The notes under the pieces: model-generated | The model's database searches: none | The model's input: only the letters and a program-made list of their open reading frames with translations | What the model was told of the DNA's origin: nothing | Shown: one piece after another, positions 8,958-16,657 of the stretch | How positions within the stretch are numbered: the first letter of the stretch is position 1 | How the letters are laid out: the number at the start of each line of letters is the position of its first letter | Program-made: the position numbers and the translations under genes | Assembly: GCF_009687905.1 (NCBI RefSeq) | Contig: NZ_BLBG01000010.1 | Span: forward strand, 1-64,000 | Origin: Lacticaseibacillus zhaodongensis | GTDB lineage: Bacteria; Bacillota; Bacilli; Lactobacillales; Lactobacillaceae | DNA length: 64,000 nt | Direction of reading: 5' to 3'

Positions 8958-9025
8958 GTTGCAATTACAACTACAGTCTAATCTGTATCGTAAAAGCTGT
9001 CAAGTATAACTGTTGCAAAATTAAC
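8958..9025 (-). promoter_or_regulatory. Promoter flanked by two operator-like dyads
   Basis: Reading leftward, TTGACA (9003-8998) and TAGACT (8980-8975) are separated by exactly 17 bp. GTTGCAATTACAAC (8958-8971) lies just after the -10 and GTTGCAAAATTAAC (9012-9025) just before the -35. The two share GTTGCAA and end in AAC, 54 bp apart start to start. A repressor binding both could loop or bracket the promoter. The regulator is not adjacent. Confidence 0.65.
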
Positions 9026-9147
9026 TTTGTCTTTTAATTTGGACAATCAAGCGGAATTACTGCGTTGGGAACCCGGCTGCGGTAGAATAAGGGACAAGTC
9101 AGGCGGTACCTGTGGGGACGGTCAGGGCAGAAAAGAGGTAATCAATC

Positions 9148-9987
9148 ATGCTTCAACAAGATGCAATTATCGCGGCAATGGGCATTTCCGCGGCCGACCC
9201 GATTCAGTCGGTGCAGACCGCATACCGGTTGCAGTTGATTAAGAACTGGAATTTGCAGCCGGGGATGAAGATCATGGAACTTGGCTGCGGGCAGGGCGAT
9301 ATGACCGCAGTATTAGCCGCAGCGGTCGGCAGTAGTGGTTTGGTGCAAGCCTACGACATCGCTCCTGAAGATTACGGGGCACCCGTAACAATCGGGGCGG
9401 CACAAGAACGGTTGCAGCAGTCGGTCTTGGGCAAGCAGACCAAGGTAGCGCTGCACACGGACGTGCGGACGGCGAGTCTGGATTTTCCCCCGCAGTTCTT
9501 TGACGCTCTAGTTATTACCCACGCCAGCTGGTACTTCAACTCACTAGATGAGCTACAGCAGACCCTGCAGGCCGTGCTGCCGTTTGTTAAGCGGGTTTAC
9601 TTCACCGAGTGGGACCTGCATGTCCGCGAACTGACGCAGCTGGGCCACCAACTTGCGGCGCTCATTGAGTTCGAGTACGCCGGGATTCACGGTAATCCGG
9701 AGGCCAACGTCCGCACCCTCGTCACCGCCAGCAATGCGGGTCAGTTGCTTGCCGAGCTGGGCTTTACCCAGCAGCAGTGCAGCATCCAGCCAGCAGCCAA
9801 AATGCAGGACGGCCACTGGGAAATCGATTATGTTTGCAACGATTTAGCCAAAACGGTTGCTAGTGATTCGCACCTGACGGCCAGCGCGCGCGAGTACCTG
9901 CAGGCGGAGATTGAGTTGCTTCGGGATTATCAAGGTCGTCAGGAGCAAAGCCTCGATTCGTTTACCATCACTGCAGCTAGGAACTGA
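9148..9987 (+). CDS. Class I SAM-dependent methyltransferase
   Basis: 279 residues. Rossmann-fold motif I MELGCGQGDMTAVLA near residues 43-57, an acidic motif at YDIAPED, and motif IV-like FFDALVITHASWYFNSLDEL. The N-terminal helix lid (IQSVQTAYRLQLIKNWNLQPGM) resembles the Methyltransf_11/25 groups. RBS AGAGGT precedes ATG 9148. The substrate cannot be read from sequence. It is followed 21 bp later by an uncharacterised acidic protein, probably co-transcribed. It is divergent from the amidohydrolase operon and might share regulation with it. Confidence 0.85.
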   Translation: MLQQDAIIAAMGISAADPIQSVQTAYRLQLIKNWNLQPGMKIMELGCGQGDMTAVLAAAVGSSGLVQAYDIAPEDYGAPVTIGAAQERLQQSVLGKQTKVALHTDVRTASLDFPPQFFDALVITHASWYFNSLDELQQTLQAVLPFVKRVYFTEWDLHVRELTQLGHQLAALIEFEYAGIHGNPEANVRTLVTASNAGQLLAELGFTQQQCSIQPAAKMQDGHWEIDYVCNDLAKTVASDSHLTASAREYLQAEIELLRDYQGRQEQSLDSFTITAARN

Positions 9988-10008
9988 CAGATGCCGAGGA
10001 GGCAAATA

Positions 10009-10455
10009 ATGATTAGCAAAGAAGACCAACAGTTACTCGCAGATACTGAGGATGCACTGCGCGCGGATGGTGTGCTCGCGGATTTTGAACGCGAGAACGG
10101 ACCGATTCACGCCCACATGGTGATCAACACGGCGACCGTTCCGGATGACGTAACCGCTGAGGTTGAACACGTCGATGGTGCGGTGGCGTTTGAAGCGACC
10201 ATGGATTTTCTCGACTGCACGATTGGGGTGGTGCTCGAACCGCACTCCATGCACGTGTGTTCCAGTGTTTGGGCCACACCACAACGGGAGGACGCACCGG
10301 CCCCGAGCAGCGAGTGGGTGGACTTCTTCCTGCAGACGCTCAGTGGCAACATTGAGGAGGACGGATCATTCGGTGTCCCGATGTGCGTGTTTATGAGCGA
10401 CAAGGCCAGCTTCACAACGATTCCAACGGCTGATCCGGACGATTCTGATAAATAG
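10009..10455 (+). CDS. Uncharacterised acidic protein
   Basis: 148 residues from ATG 10009, which has GAGGAGG 7 bp upstream; the frame is open from 9991. No family recognised. The sequence is rich in Asp and Glu, starts MISKEDQQLLADTEDALRADGV and ends with an acidic tail PTADPDDSDK. No signal peptide or membrane helix is visible. It forms a two-gene unit with the methyltransferase and ends at the 10459 terminator. Confidence 0.6.
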   Translation: MISKEDQQLLADTEDALRADGVLADFERENGPIHAHMVINTATVPDDVTAEVEHVDGAVAFEATMDFLDCTIGVVLEPHSMHVCSSVWATPQREDAPAPSSEWVDFFLQTLSGNIEEDGSFGVPMCVFMSDKASFTTIPTADPDDSDK

Positions 10456-10458
10456 CAA

Positions 10459-10501
10459 AAAATTCCCGCCAGCATTGATAAACTTGCTGGCGGGAATTTT
10501 C
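10459..10501. terminator. Bidirectional terminator
   Basis: AAAATTCCCGCCAGC and GCTGGCGGGAATTTT form a 15-bp perfect stem between two convergent genes. Confidence 0.9.
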
Positions 10502-10503
10502 GA

Positions 10504-11733
10504 TTAGTAGTTGCTGTCAAAAGTTGCTGGCATGCGAGCCGACTTATTCGTCAGGAAGATGGACAGCAGGCCGAGAATTAACATTGCCGCGGCCATCCCG
10601 CCCTGACCGAGGAGCCCCGAGATGGATAGCAAGCTGCCGGCGATGATTGCCGCCATTGGCTTGACCGCGCTCGTTGCGCCAGAATAAGCGCCAATGCGCG
10701 CGGGATTCATGATGTTTGCCCGGAGCGTTTGGCTTGCGGGGACCGTAAACATCTCGCCAACAGTTAGCACGACCGCCGTAATGACTAGGGGCCAGAATGA
10801 TTGCAGGAGGAAGGCGGCGGCGAAGCCAATCGTTTGCAGCCCCATGCCCAAGCTGTATTCCTGGCGTAGATTGAGGTGGCGGCCAATTGCCGTGAAGATG
10901 GACATTAAGAGCACGATCATGACGGTGTTGATGATTGCAAACAGAGAGAGCATCCGTTGCCCGTAAACTTCGATGCCGAGCATTTTGATGGTGGCGAATT
11001 TTTCTTGCAGGTGGACGGCTAGGTAGTAACTCGGCTGATTGGTGATGATCGATGATGCAACGTAGCCAGAAAGAAAGATGACGAAACGCTGGTCAGTCAG
11101 TACGCCAAAGTAGGCGTGGAGGGCACTCCACACTGACCCGGACTTGTCCGCAGCGCGCTTCAAGGTCTCATCCATCCCGAAGTTGATAATCATGAGGTTG
11201 ATGGCGCCACCACAGACGAGCGCTAGCAGCAGCTGGAAGAGGTAGTCCCGGAAGAACCAGCCACCCAGCGCGGTGCCGATCATGACGCCAATATTGTTGA
11301 CCCAGTAGAGCAAAGCAAACACGAACTGGCGGTTGCGCGGTGTTGAAACGTCGATCATCATGGCCTGTTGGGCCGGGTCGGCGAGCGCCCCACCCACACC
11401 GGCGATGAGAAAAGCGCAAAAGGTGATGGCGGGGGACTTGATTAGTTGGGAGTTCATGAGGGCGGCGAGGGCAAAGCCGCCCGTCAACATGCCGTTACCA
11501 AAAATCATTAGTGGTTTGCGGCCGTATGTATCCGCGAGGTGGCCGCCGTAGAGTCCGGCGATGAAACTAAGTATTGAAACGATCACTAGCAGCATCCCGG
11601 TGATTCCGGCACCAAAATAACGGGTGTAGTAAATGGTCATGTTGGGGAGCACCGAGCTGGTCAGCAGGGTGGAGATGAAGGTTGTAAGTGTCCGCAGCTT
11701 CAAGTTGCGGTCGAGGGCCATGAATTCGTTCAT
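10504..11733 (-). CDS. MFS transporter (MDR type, YttB-like)
   Basis: 409 residues, 12 predicted helices. The motif A loop GGHLADTYGRKPLMIFGN lies between helices 2 and 3, and the helix 5 antiporter-like segment NIGVMIGTALGGWFF follows. This is the common lactobacillar multidrug-type MFS group, substrate unknown. ATG 11733 is preceded by a weak GA-rich RBS (GGGGGACCTAAGTAAATCCG); ATG 11718 is an alternative. It is a single-gene transcript, convergent with the methyltransferase unit. Confidence 0.88.
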   Translation of the reverse strand: MNEFMALDRNLKLRTLTTFISTLLTSSVLPNMTIYYTRYFGAGITGMLLVIVSILSFIAGLYGGHLADTYGRKPLMIFGNGMLTGGFALAALMNSQLIKSPAITFCAFLIAGVGGALADPAQQAMMIDVSTPRNRQFVFALLYWVNNIGVMIGTALGGWFFRDYLFQLLLALVCGGAINLMIINFGMDETLKRAADKSGSVWSALHAYFGVLTDQRFVIFLSGYVASSIITNQPSYYLAVHLQEKFATIKMLGIEVYGQRMLSLFAIINTVMIVLLMSIFTAIGRHLNLRQEYSLGMGLQTIGFAAAFLLQSFWPLVITAVVLTVGEMFTVPASQTLRANIMNPARIGAYSGATSAVKPMAAIIAGSLLSISGLLGQGGMAAAMLILGLLSIFLTNKSARMPATFDSNY

Positions 11734-11846
11734 CGGATTTACTTAGGTCCCCCTTTCTATGATTGTCACATAATTATACAGCTATTAAAGAACAGCCGAT
11801 AGCGTATAGTAAAAAGCCATTTTAGAGCGGAGCTGTGCGGAAATAT

Positions 11847-11883
11847 AAAAACGCCACCGAATCTAAACTAGACTCGGTGGCGT
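11847..11883 (-). terminator. Terminator of the alarmone synthetase gene
   Basis: On the minus strand ACGCCACCGA and TCGGTGGCGT form the stem, with TTTTTATATTT after it. Confidence 0.85.
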
Positions 11884-11894
11884 GAATAAGCAAT

Positions 11895-12590
11895 CTACTT
11901 ACGTGGTTCCTGAAGCTTTTTGAAGATCCGCTGCATGTTACCTTCAATGTTATTGAGCTCGTCGGCGTAACTGTGTAGCTGCTGGCCGTATTTTGCGACC
12001 TCATCGGCGGGGACGTCGGTTTTGTAGCGTAACCGGTGTTCCAGGCTGGACCACATGTCCATGCCAACGGTGCGCAGCTGGATTTCGACCGGTGTCGCTA
12101 CTGGGCCGGTACTGCGGAACACCGGCACGGAGACGACCAGGTGGAGGCTGCGGTAGCCACTCGCCTTGGGGTGCTTGATGTAGTCCTTGGCGCGGATCAG
12201 GGTGACATCATTTTGCTTGCTGAGTGCGTCGGCAACAGTGTACACATCGTCGAGGTAGTTGCAGACAACGCGGATGCCGCCGATGTCGAAGATGTGGTCT
12301 TTGATGCTGGCAAAAGTCCGCGGGTAACCTTTGCGGTCGAGTTTTTCGATTAGGCTGTGGACATCCTTGAGCCGCTCCTCCATGTGGTGGATCGGGTTGT
12401 AGTCGTAATTGAGTGAGTATTCGGCGTCAAGGTTCTCCAGCTTGGTGCCAAATTCGTTGGTGGCTGCACGGCAAAGCTGGTAGTAGTCCATTAACTCCTT
12501 GATCTGTGCTACGTCTTTGTTACCCAAAATCACGCTCAGCTCGGTAGTGGTTTGACTAAAATTGTGCAGATTGTTGCGTTCAAGTATCAT
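11895..12590 (-). CDS. relP: Small alarmone synthetase, RelP-type (p)ppGpp synthase
   Basis: 231 residues, a single RelA/SpoT synthetase domain without hydrolase or TGS/ACT regions, so a small alarmone synthetase that transfers pyrophosphate from ATP to GTP or GDP. Key segments: KGYPRTFASIKDHIFDIGGIRVVCNYLDDVY (residues about 88-118), DYIKHPKASGYRSLHLVVSVPVF (ribose and G-loop), VEIQLRTVGMDMWSSLEHRLRYK (catalytic E-x-Q-x-R). The SLHL/PVF/MDxWxSLEH pattern fits RelP (YwaC/SasA) better than RelQ, which has YRSYHM and FWATIEH. These genes are usually induced by cell-envelope or alkaline stress. It is monocistronic with its own terminator. Confidence 0.85.
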   Translation of the reverse strand: MILERNNLHNFSQTTTELSVILGNKDVAQIKELMDYYQLCRAATNEFGTKLENLDAEYSLNYDYNPIHHMEERLKDVHSLIEKLDRKGYPRTFASIKDHIFDIGGIRVVCNYLDDVYTVADALSKQNDVTLIRAKDYIKHPKASGYRSLHLVVSVPVFRSTGPVATPVEIQLRTVGMDMWSSLEHRLRYKTDVPADEVAKYGQQLHSYADELNNIEGNMQRIFKKLQEPRK

Positions 12591-12809
12591 TTTTTGGCTT
12601 TATTCCTCGTTTCCGACATGCTGCGATCATGCGTGGTTAATTGTAATTAAGGATACCGCAACGCCGGATTTTCGTCTGAATTCATGTGCAATTATTAGTA
12701 ATATATCAACACATTTTTGCGTTAACAGGGCCGTGATTGCGAGCGATACTATCTAATAGTAATCAAGGGCTGTAAATGCATAAATGCTTAAAATGCCGTC
12801 AGAACGCGC

Positions 12810-12908
12810 TATAATCAGCATTTTGGACGGTTATAACGGCTCACAGTTAGCACTTCAGATTAAAAAGTGCTAAAAAAGTGCGCCACTTCTCGTGAATGAG
12901 ACTACAAT
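12810..12908 (+). promoter_or_regulatory. CIRCE-like element with flanking promoter boxes
   Basis: TTAGCACTT-N9-AAGTGCTAA at 12847-12873 equals the HrcA operator CIRCE (TTAGCACTC-N9-GAGTGCTAA) except for one symmetrical change in each arm. The arms are perfect complements and the spacer is exactly 9 bp. TATAAT lies at 12810-12815 (element in the 5' leader) and TACAAT at 12903-12908 (element upstream). Either would place the dyad where HrcA can repress the small gene at 12950. Confidence 0.7.
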
Positions 12909-12949
12909 GAACTTGTTAAGAAAAGAAAACTATTATGGAGGTACCTATT

Positions 12950-13171
12950 ATGACAGCAGAAGAAGCAGAAAAGACACGCCTGATTGATGAGCCTATGAAC
13001 AAGGCTTTCGACTGGAGCGATGACGAGACACCAGTTCGTGATGCACTCTGGGACTACTACATGGAAAAGAACTCACACGACACCGACAAGACTGTTGTTG
13101 ACATGAAGCCAACGCTCGACATGAGTGATGACCAGGTTAAGGACCTCGCAACCAAGCTTCTTAAGAAGTAA
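12950..13171 (+). CDS. Small acidic protein behind a CIRCE-like element
   Basis: 73 residues starting [22 protein letters not shown] and ending [10 protein letters not shown]. It is strongly acidic, with no membrane helix and no recognised domain. ATG 12950 has TATGGAGGT at ideal spacing; an in-frame ATG at 12935 overlaps that RBS and is unlikely. Codon choice is conservative (GCA, AAG, GAC, CGT), as in well-expressed genes. The upstream HrcA-like dyad and the dedicated terminator at 13199 suggest a free-standing stress-induced transcript. Function unknown. Confidence 0.7.
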   Translation: MTAEEAEKTRLIDEPMNKAFDWSDDETPVRDALWDYYMEKNSHDTDKTVVDMKPTLDMSDDQVKDLATKLLKK

Positions 13172-13198
13172 TCTGATCCATCTAACTTAAAATATAGG

Positions 13199-13243
13199 CG
13201 ACTCGCATCCGCAGCGGTAAACTGGGGGTGCGAGTTTTTGTGT
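13199..13243 (+). terminator. Terminator
   Basis: GACTCGCA and TGCGAGTTTTTG form a stem around a GC-rich loop, directly downstream of the small acidic protein gene. Confidence 0.7.
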
Positions 13244-13249
13244 ATACAG

Positions 13250-13390
13250 AGCGAAAAAATACAGAGCGGAACGGGGCGGTTTGAAGCTGAGCATTAACGG
13301 ACTCCAGGCAAAATGCCTGCACTTTGGCATTTGGACTGGAGTGTGTTAAGCGGAAGCTTCAGCCCCGTGGAGCTCGACTCGGCACCATAA
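13250..13390 (+). repeat. Family A palindromic repeat, copy A1
   Basis: About 125 bp. It begins ACAGAGCGGA (with a partial duplicate, ACAGAGCGAA, just before) and ends near GGAGCTCGACT. Nested arms: CGGGGC (13272-13277) with GCCCCG (13362-13367), GAAGCT with AGCTTC, ACTCCAG (13301-13307) with CTGGAGT (13336-13342), AAAATGCC with GGCATTT. Conserved single-strand parts are GAGCATTAACGG and GTGTTAAGCGG. Partial remnants of the right half continue to about 13460. Other copies lie at 30205, 48254 and 48380. Confidence 0.85.
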
Positions 13391-13480
13391 GTTCGAAGCT
13401 CTGCTCCGCGCAGCTCGCCTCAACACCGTAGCCCATAAGCTTCAGCCCTGTAACCCAGACATCTAACGAAGGAGAACCTC

Positions 13481-13891
13481 ATGATCAAACCAATTAACCG
13501 TGACCAAAAAAACTTAGCCATCAAGGCCGTTCCAGCCACCCCAGCGGACGCACAAGTGGTTACCGACCTGCTGGACACCCTCGCCGCCAACAGTGAGCGT
13601 TGCGTTGGCATGGCCGCCAACATGATCGGTGTAAACAAGGCGATTATCGTTGTGCAGATGGGCCCGTTTGCGGTGCCAATGCAGAATCCCAAGATTATTG
13701 CCAAAAGTAGTTCCTACGAAACGCAGGAAGGTTGCCTGGCCCTCGACGGTGAGCGCAATGCTACGCGTTACCAAAATATCGAAGTGACTTTCCAGGACCG
13801 AAATTTTAAGCCCCAGCGACAGGCTTTCAGCGGCTTCATCGCCCAGATCATTCAACACGAAATGGACCACTGCGCCGGGATTATCATCTAG
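13481..13891 (+). CDS. Peptide deformylase-like protein with altered motif I
   Basis: 136 residues, the size of short Firmicutes deformylase homologues. Peptide deformylase removes the N-formyl group from nascent proteins using a metal held by Cys-His-His. Here motif 2 is EGCLAL (C85) and motif 3 is QHEMDH (H126, E127, H130), so the metal site is intact. Motif 1, normally GxGLAAPQxG, reads CVGMAANMIG, putting Met (M48) where the catalytic Gln should be. A primary deformylase is probably elsewhere in the genome, and this may be a low-activity or specialised paralogue. RBS GAAGGAGAACCTC precedes ATG 13481. Confidence 0.8.
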   Translation: MIKPINRDQKNLAIKAVPATPADAQVVTDLLDTLAANSERCVGMAANMIGVNKAIIVVQMGPFAVPMQNPKIIAKSSSYETQEGCLALDGERNATRYQNIEVTFQDRNFKPQRQAFSGFIAQIIQHEMDHCAGIII

Positions 13892-14064
13892 CAGAAGCTT
13901 AATTTTGCCCCTGAAAGAGGTGAAGCACGCTCAAAGACATTTTACAAGTCTTGCAAGCGCTTCCGATTTTAACTACACTTGAAACAAGAAAGCATAAACC
14001 GCGAGCGGACCGTCCGGCGGCCCGCACCATACCAGCGCAATCCGCGGCGAAGGAGGTAGTTATC

Positions 14065-15144
14065 ATGAGTAAGACCGAGACGCACACAAGCAGTGCCAGC
14101 ACCACACAGCGCACAGAATTCCACAATTTAAACGCAATTATTCAGGCGCCACCGCTAGCTCTCACTAGAGGGTTGCACGAGCTGGAGTTGGACAATCCCT
14201 TCCTGAAGGTCAAGGACCCAGTAATCGTTAGTTCTGGGGCTAGCGACATGAACGAGGATTGGCTCAGCCGCAGTGGGGATGAGCACCAGACGCTCGACGA
14301 TTACCTGCTCGAGCAGATCAACCTTGAGTTCCGCGACGTCCCGCTACGCAAGGTGCTGATTGACTTGGTCTCCTACCTCGATGAAGATGGCTACCTGCGG
14401 ACACCGCTGGAAGAATTAGAAGCCAAAATGGATTGCAGCCACGAAATGGCAACGGACGCCCTGGCAATCCTGCAGACGCTTAGTCCGACCGGTGTGGGTG
14501 CACGGGATTTACGCGAATGCTTGTTGTTGCAGGCGGACGCGGCTGAGCACACCCCAGCGTTGGTGCACCAGATCATCAGTCGGGGCCTCAAGCTAGTTGC
14601 CGATAATGATCTTAAGGGTCTGTGCAGTCAGTTTGATGCGAGTCCAGAGGATGTGGTGGACGCGATTGCCCACATCAAACGCCTGTCACCGGCACCGGGC
14701 AGCTACTACTCGCAGCAACGGACCCGCGTGGCGGTGCCAGAACTAGTTGTTGAGCTAGTTGACGGCACGCCTACAGTTAGTCCCAAGAAGGGCAGCCGGG
14801 TGCACATCTCCTTCGATGAAGAGTACTATGCCGACATGCTCAAGCACCGTGATGGCAGTCTACGGCGTTTCCTCGCCCAGCAGCGGGCCGATTACGAGTG
14901 GCTCGACTACAGCTTGAAGAAACGGTACGAGACACTCCTCACGCTGGGTGAATTCATTGTTCAGCGGCAGCAGTCTTACTTCACCGATGGCATGAAATTA
15001 CGGCCGTTGCTCGTGCGGGATGCCGTTGCGGCAACGCACCTGACTGCAGGCATCGTGAACCGGATGATTAATGGGCACTACCTGGAATGGCGCGGACAGC
15101 CCGTTGAATTGCGGCGCTTCTTCAGTTACCGCAAGCAAAACTAA
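14065..15144 (+). CDS. rpoN: RNA polymerase sigma-54 factor lacking the RpoN box
   Basis: 359 residues from ATG 14065 (GAAGGAGGTAG RBS; the open frame reaches back to 13951). Region I is short (AIIQAPPLALTRGLHELELDNPFLK). The core-binding domain is clear: YLDEDGYLRTPLEEL, LSPTGVGARDLRECLLLQ, IKRLSPAPGSYYS and KLRPLLVRDAVAATHL. The protein stops right after ELRRFFSYRKQN. Normal sigma-54 continues about 60 residues with the RpoN box (ARRTVAKYRE) that reads the -24 element, and no other frame downstream restores it. The preceding HTH (usually STVSRVxxxKY) is also degraded (AGIVNRMINGHYL). It may bind core polymerase without normal promoter recognition, or be decaying. Normal lactobacillar sigma-54 drives mannose-type PTS genes; none is nearby. 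Confidence 0.88.
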   Translation: MSKTETHTSSASTTQRTEFHNLNAIIQAPPLALTRGLHELELDNPFLKVKDPVIVSSGASDMNEDWLSRSGDEHQTLDDYLLEQINLEFRDVPLRKVLIDLVSYLDEDGYLRTPLEELEAKMDCSHEMATDALAILQTLSPTGVGARDLRECLLLQADAAEHTPALVHQIISRGLKLVADNDLKGLCSQFDASPEDVVDAIAHIKRLSPAPGSYYSQQRTRVAVPELVVELVDGTPTVSPKKGSRVHISFDEEYYADMLKHRDGSLRRFLAQQRADYEWLDYSLKKRYETLLTLGEFIVQRQQSYFTDGMKLRPLLVRDAVAATHLTAGIVNRMINGHYLEWRGQPVELRRFFSYRKQN

Positions 15145-15171
15145 CTTTAATGAAACGATGCATATTAGCAT

Positions 15172-15210
15172 TTAAGGACTCGTGAGGACGCTTGCGAGTC
15201 CTTGTTTTTA
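15172..15210 (+). terminator. Terminator after rpoN
   Basis: AAGGACTCG and CGAGTCCTT form a 9-bp stem followed by GTTTTTA. Confidence 0.85.
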
Positions 15211-15435
15211 TACATGGGGTCAATTATTTATTGGGACAAGTTACCAATCGCAAAATTTTGTGATGTTAACATACTACTTTTACCTAAGCACCTGTATTAA
15301 CTAGCTGTTTGAAAGAAGTAATAATGTTTGTAGAAAAACATACCAACCATTTACGTGAATAATGTCGCTTTATTTGTTAATTGCTAGTAGAATTAGTGGT
15401 GATATGTGGCCACTTCTTTCATGGGGGGTGATTAG

Positions 15436-16602
15436 GTGAACGCACAGTTAATGAGCCTTGCTTTCATTAACGCTTTGACCAACAACGTGATTATTGCGCT
15501 TGGCGCCATCTCCGTTTTCAATTGGGTCAGTTTGACGGACCGGAATAGTTTTATTGCTAATCACCGTGCTGGTGTGCAAACGCTGATTGGCTTCTTGTAC
15601 TTGGGCTACCTGTTTATCGAGTCCTTAGTCAACACCTATGTTGATCCCCGAACGACCGGCGTTTACTGGACGGCCCTGAACATGATCGTTATCGCAATGT
15701 TCGTTCTCAACCTCATGACTAAATCGTTTAGCCAGGTGATCATGTTTGCGGTACTCATGTGGTTGTACCTGATTTTGTTCGCCCGACCAGTGCGGATGGT
15801 TGGCTTGTTCGCCTACGTCTTGTTTGATGCTGAATTGATTTTCATGCAGCATTATCGCCATGGTATTATGGCGCACCGGCGTTTTGCGTATTCGACGATG
15901 CTCATCTTCGGTCTGACCTGTATGGTGCTGGTTGCCAGCATGGGCAACGCGGCAATCAACGATGGTTTGTTCTGGCTACGGCAGGTGAGTGCACTGATGA
16001 TTCTTGGCTTCAGCGCTCTGGAGTATAACCGGGTGTTAACCAAGCGTGAACGGCGCGCCGTGGTGACCGCCGAAGAAGCGACGCATGACGGGATGACGGG
16101 CCTACGTAATTTTGCCTTCTTCAATAAGGACCTGAAGCGTGAGTTTGCGACCCACAAAAGTGATGGCCACGCGTATTCGCTTTGCGAGTTCGATATTGAC
16201 CACTTCAAAGATATTAATGACACTTATGGCCATCCCAAAGGCAATGATGTGCTCCGGCGGGTCGCCTTTCGCCTTGCAGACGAGGCGGTCATGTTGCCAT
16301 ATCCAGCGCGGTCTTACCGCCTGGGCGGGGAAGAGTTCTGCCTAGTAATTGAGGGGCAACTCAATCCGGTCGAGGAGCACATGGTTGCTGACCGCGTGCG
16401 GAGCATGATCAGTCAACTCGACCTGAGTGGAGTTGCTTGTGGGCTTAAAATTACCGCATCTGTCGGGATCACGCACGTTGGCGATTCCGACAACAACTAC
16501 CTGGACGTCTATACTGATGTCGATAAGTGCCTCTACAACTCAAAGCGTGCGGGCCGGAATTCAACTACCGTGCGGGCGTTAATGGACGCGGGCGAGAATT
16601 AA
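15436..16602 (+). CDS. Membrane diguanylate cyclase (GGDEF)
   Basis: 388 residues: about six membrane helices in residues 10-195, then a GGDEF domain. DIDHFKDINDTYGH carries the metal-binding aspartate, and the signature is RLGGEEF (GGEEF at 297-301), an active variant. No RxxD inhibitory site precedes it, so product inhibition is probably absent. It should convert two GTP to c-di-GMP at the membrane. GTG 15436 follows GGGGGGTGATTAG. It is monocistronic between two terminators. It is one of three GGDEF proteins in the window. No PilZ protein was seen here. Confidence 0.9.
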   Translation: MNAQLMSLAFINALTNNVIIALGAISVFNWVSLTDRNSFIANHRAGVQTLIGFLYLGYLFIESLVNTYVDPRTTGVYWTALNMIVIAMFVLNLMTKSFSQVIMFAVLMWLYLILFARPVRMVGLFAYVLFDAELIFMQHYRHGIMAHRRFAYSTMLIFGLTCMVLVASMGNAAINDGLFWLRQVSALMILGFSALEYNRVLTKRERRAVVTAEEATHDGMTGLRNFAFFNKDLKREFATHKSDGHAYSLCEFDIDHFKDINDTYGHPKGNDVLRRVAFRLADEAVMLPYPARSYRLGGEEFCLVIEGQLNPVEEHMVADRVRSMISQLDLSGVACGLKITASVGITHVGDSDNNYLDVYTDVDKCLYNSKRAGRNSTTVRALMDAGEN

Positions 16603-16605
16603 CAA

Positions 16606-16652
16606 TTAAAAAACTCCTTGGCAATTTAAAATTTGCAAGGGAGTTTTTTGAT
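16606..16652. terminator. Bidirectional terminator
   Basis: AAAAAACTCC...TTGC pairs with GCAAGGGAGTTTTTT between the convergent GGDEF and lipid kinase genes. Confidence 0.85.
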
Positions 16653-16657
16653 GCTTT

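Noticed and set aside
15145-15435. Frameshift that would restore the sigma-54 C-terminus
   Set aside because: I read the other frames past 15144 and found no RpoN-box-like text.
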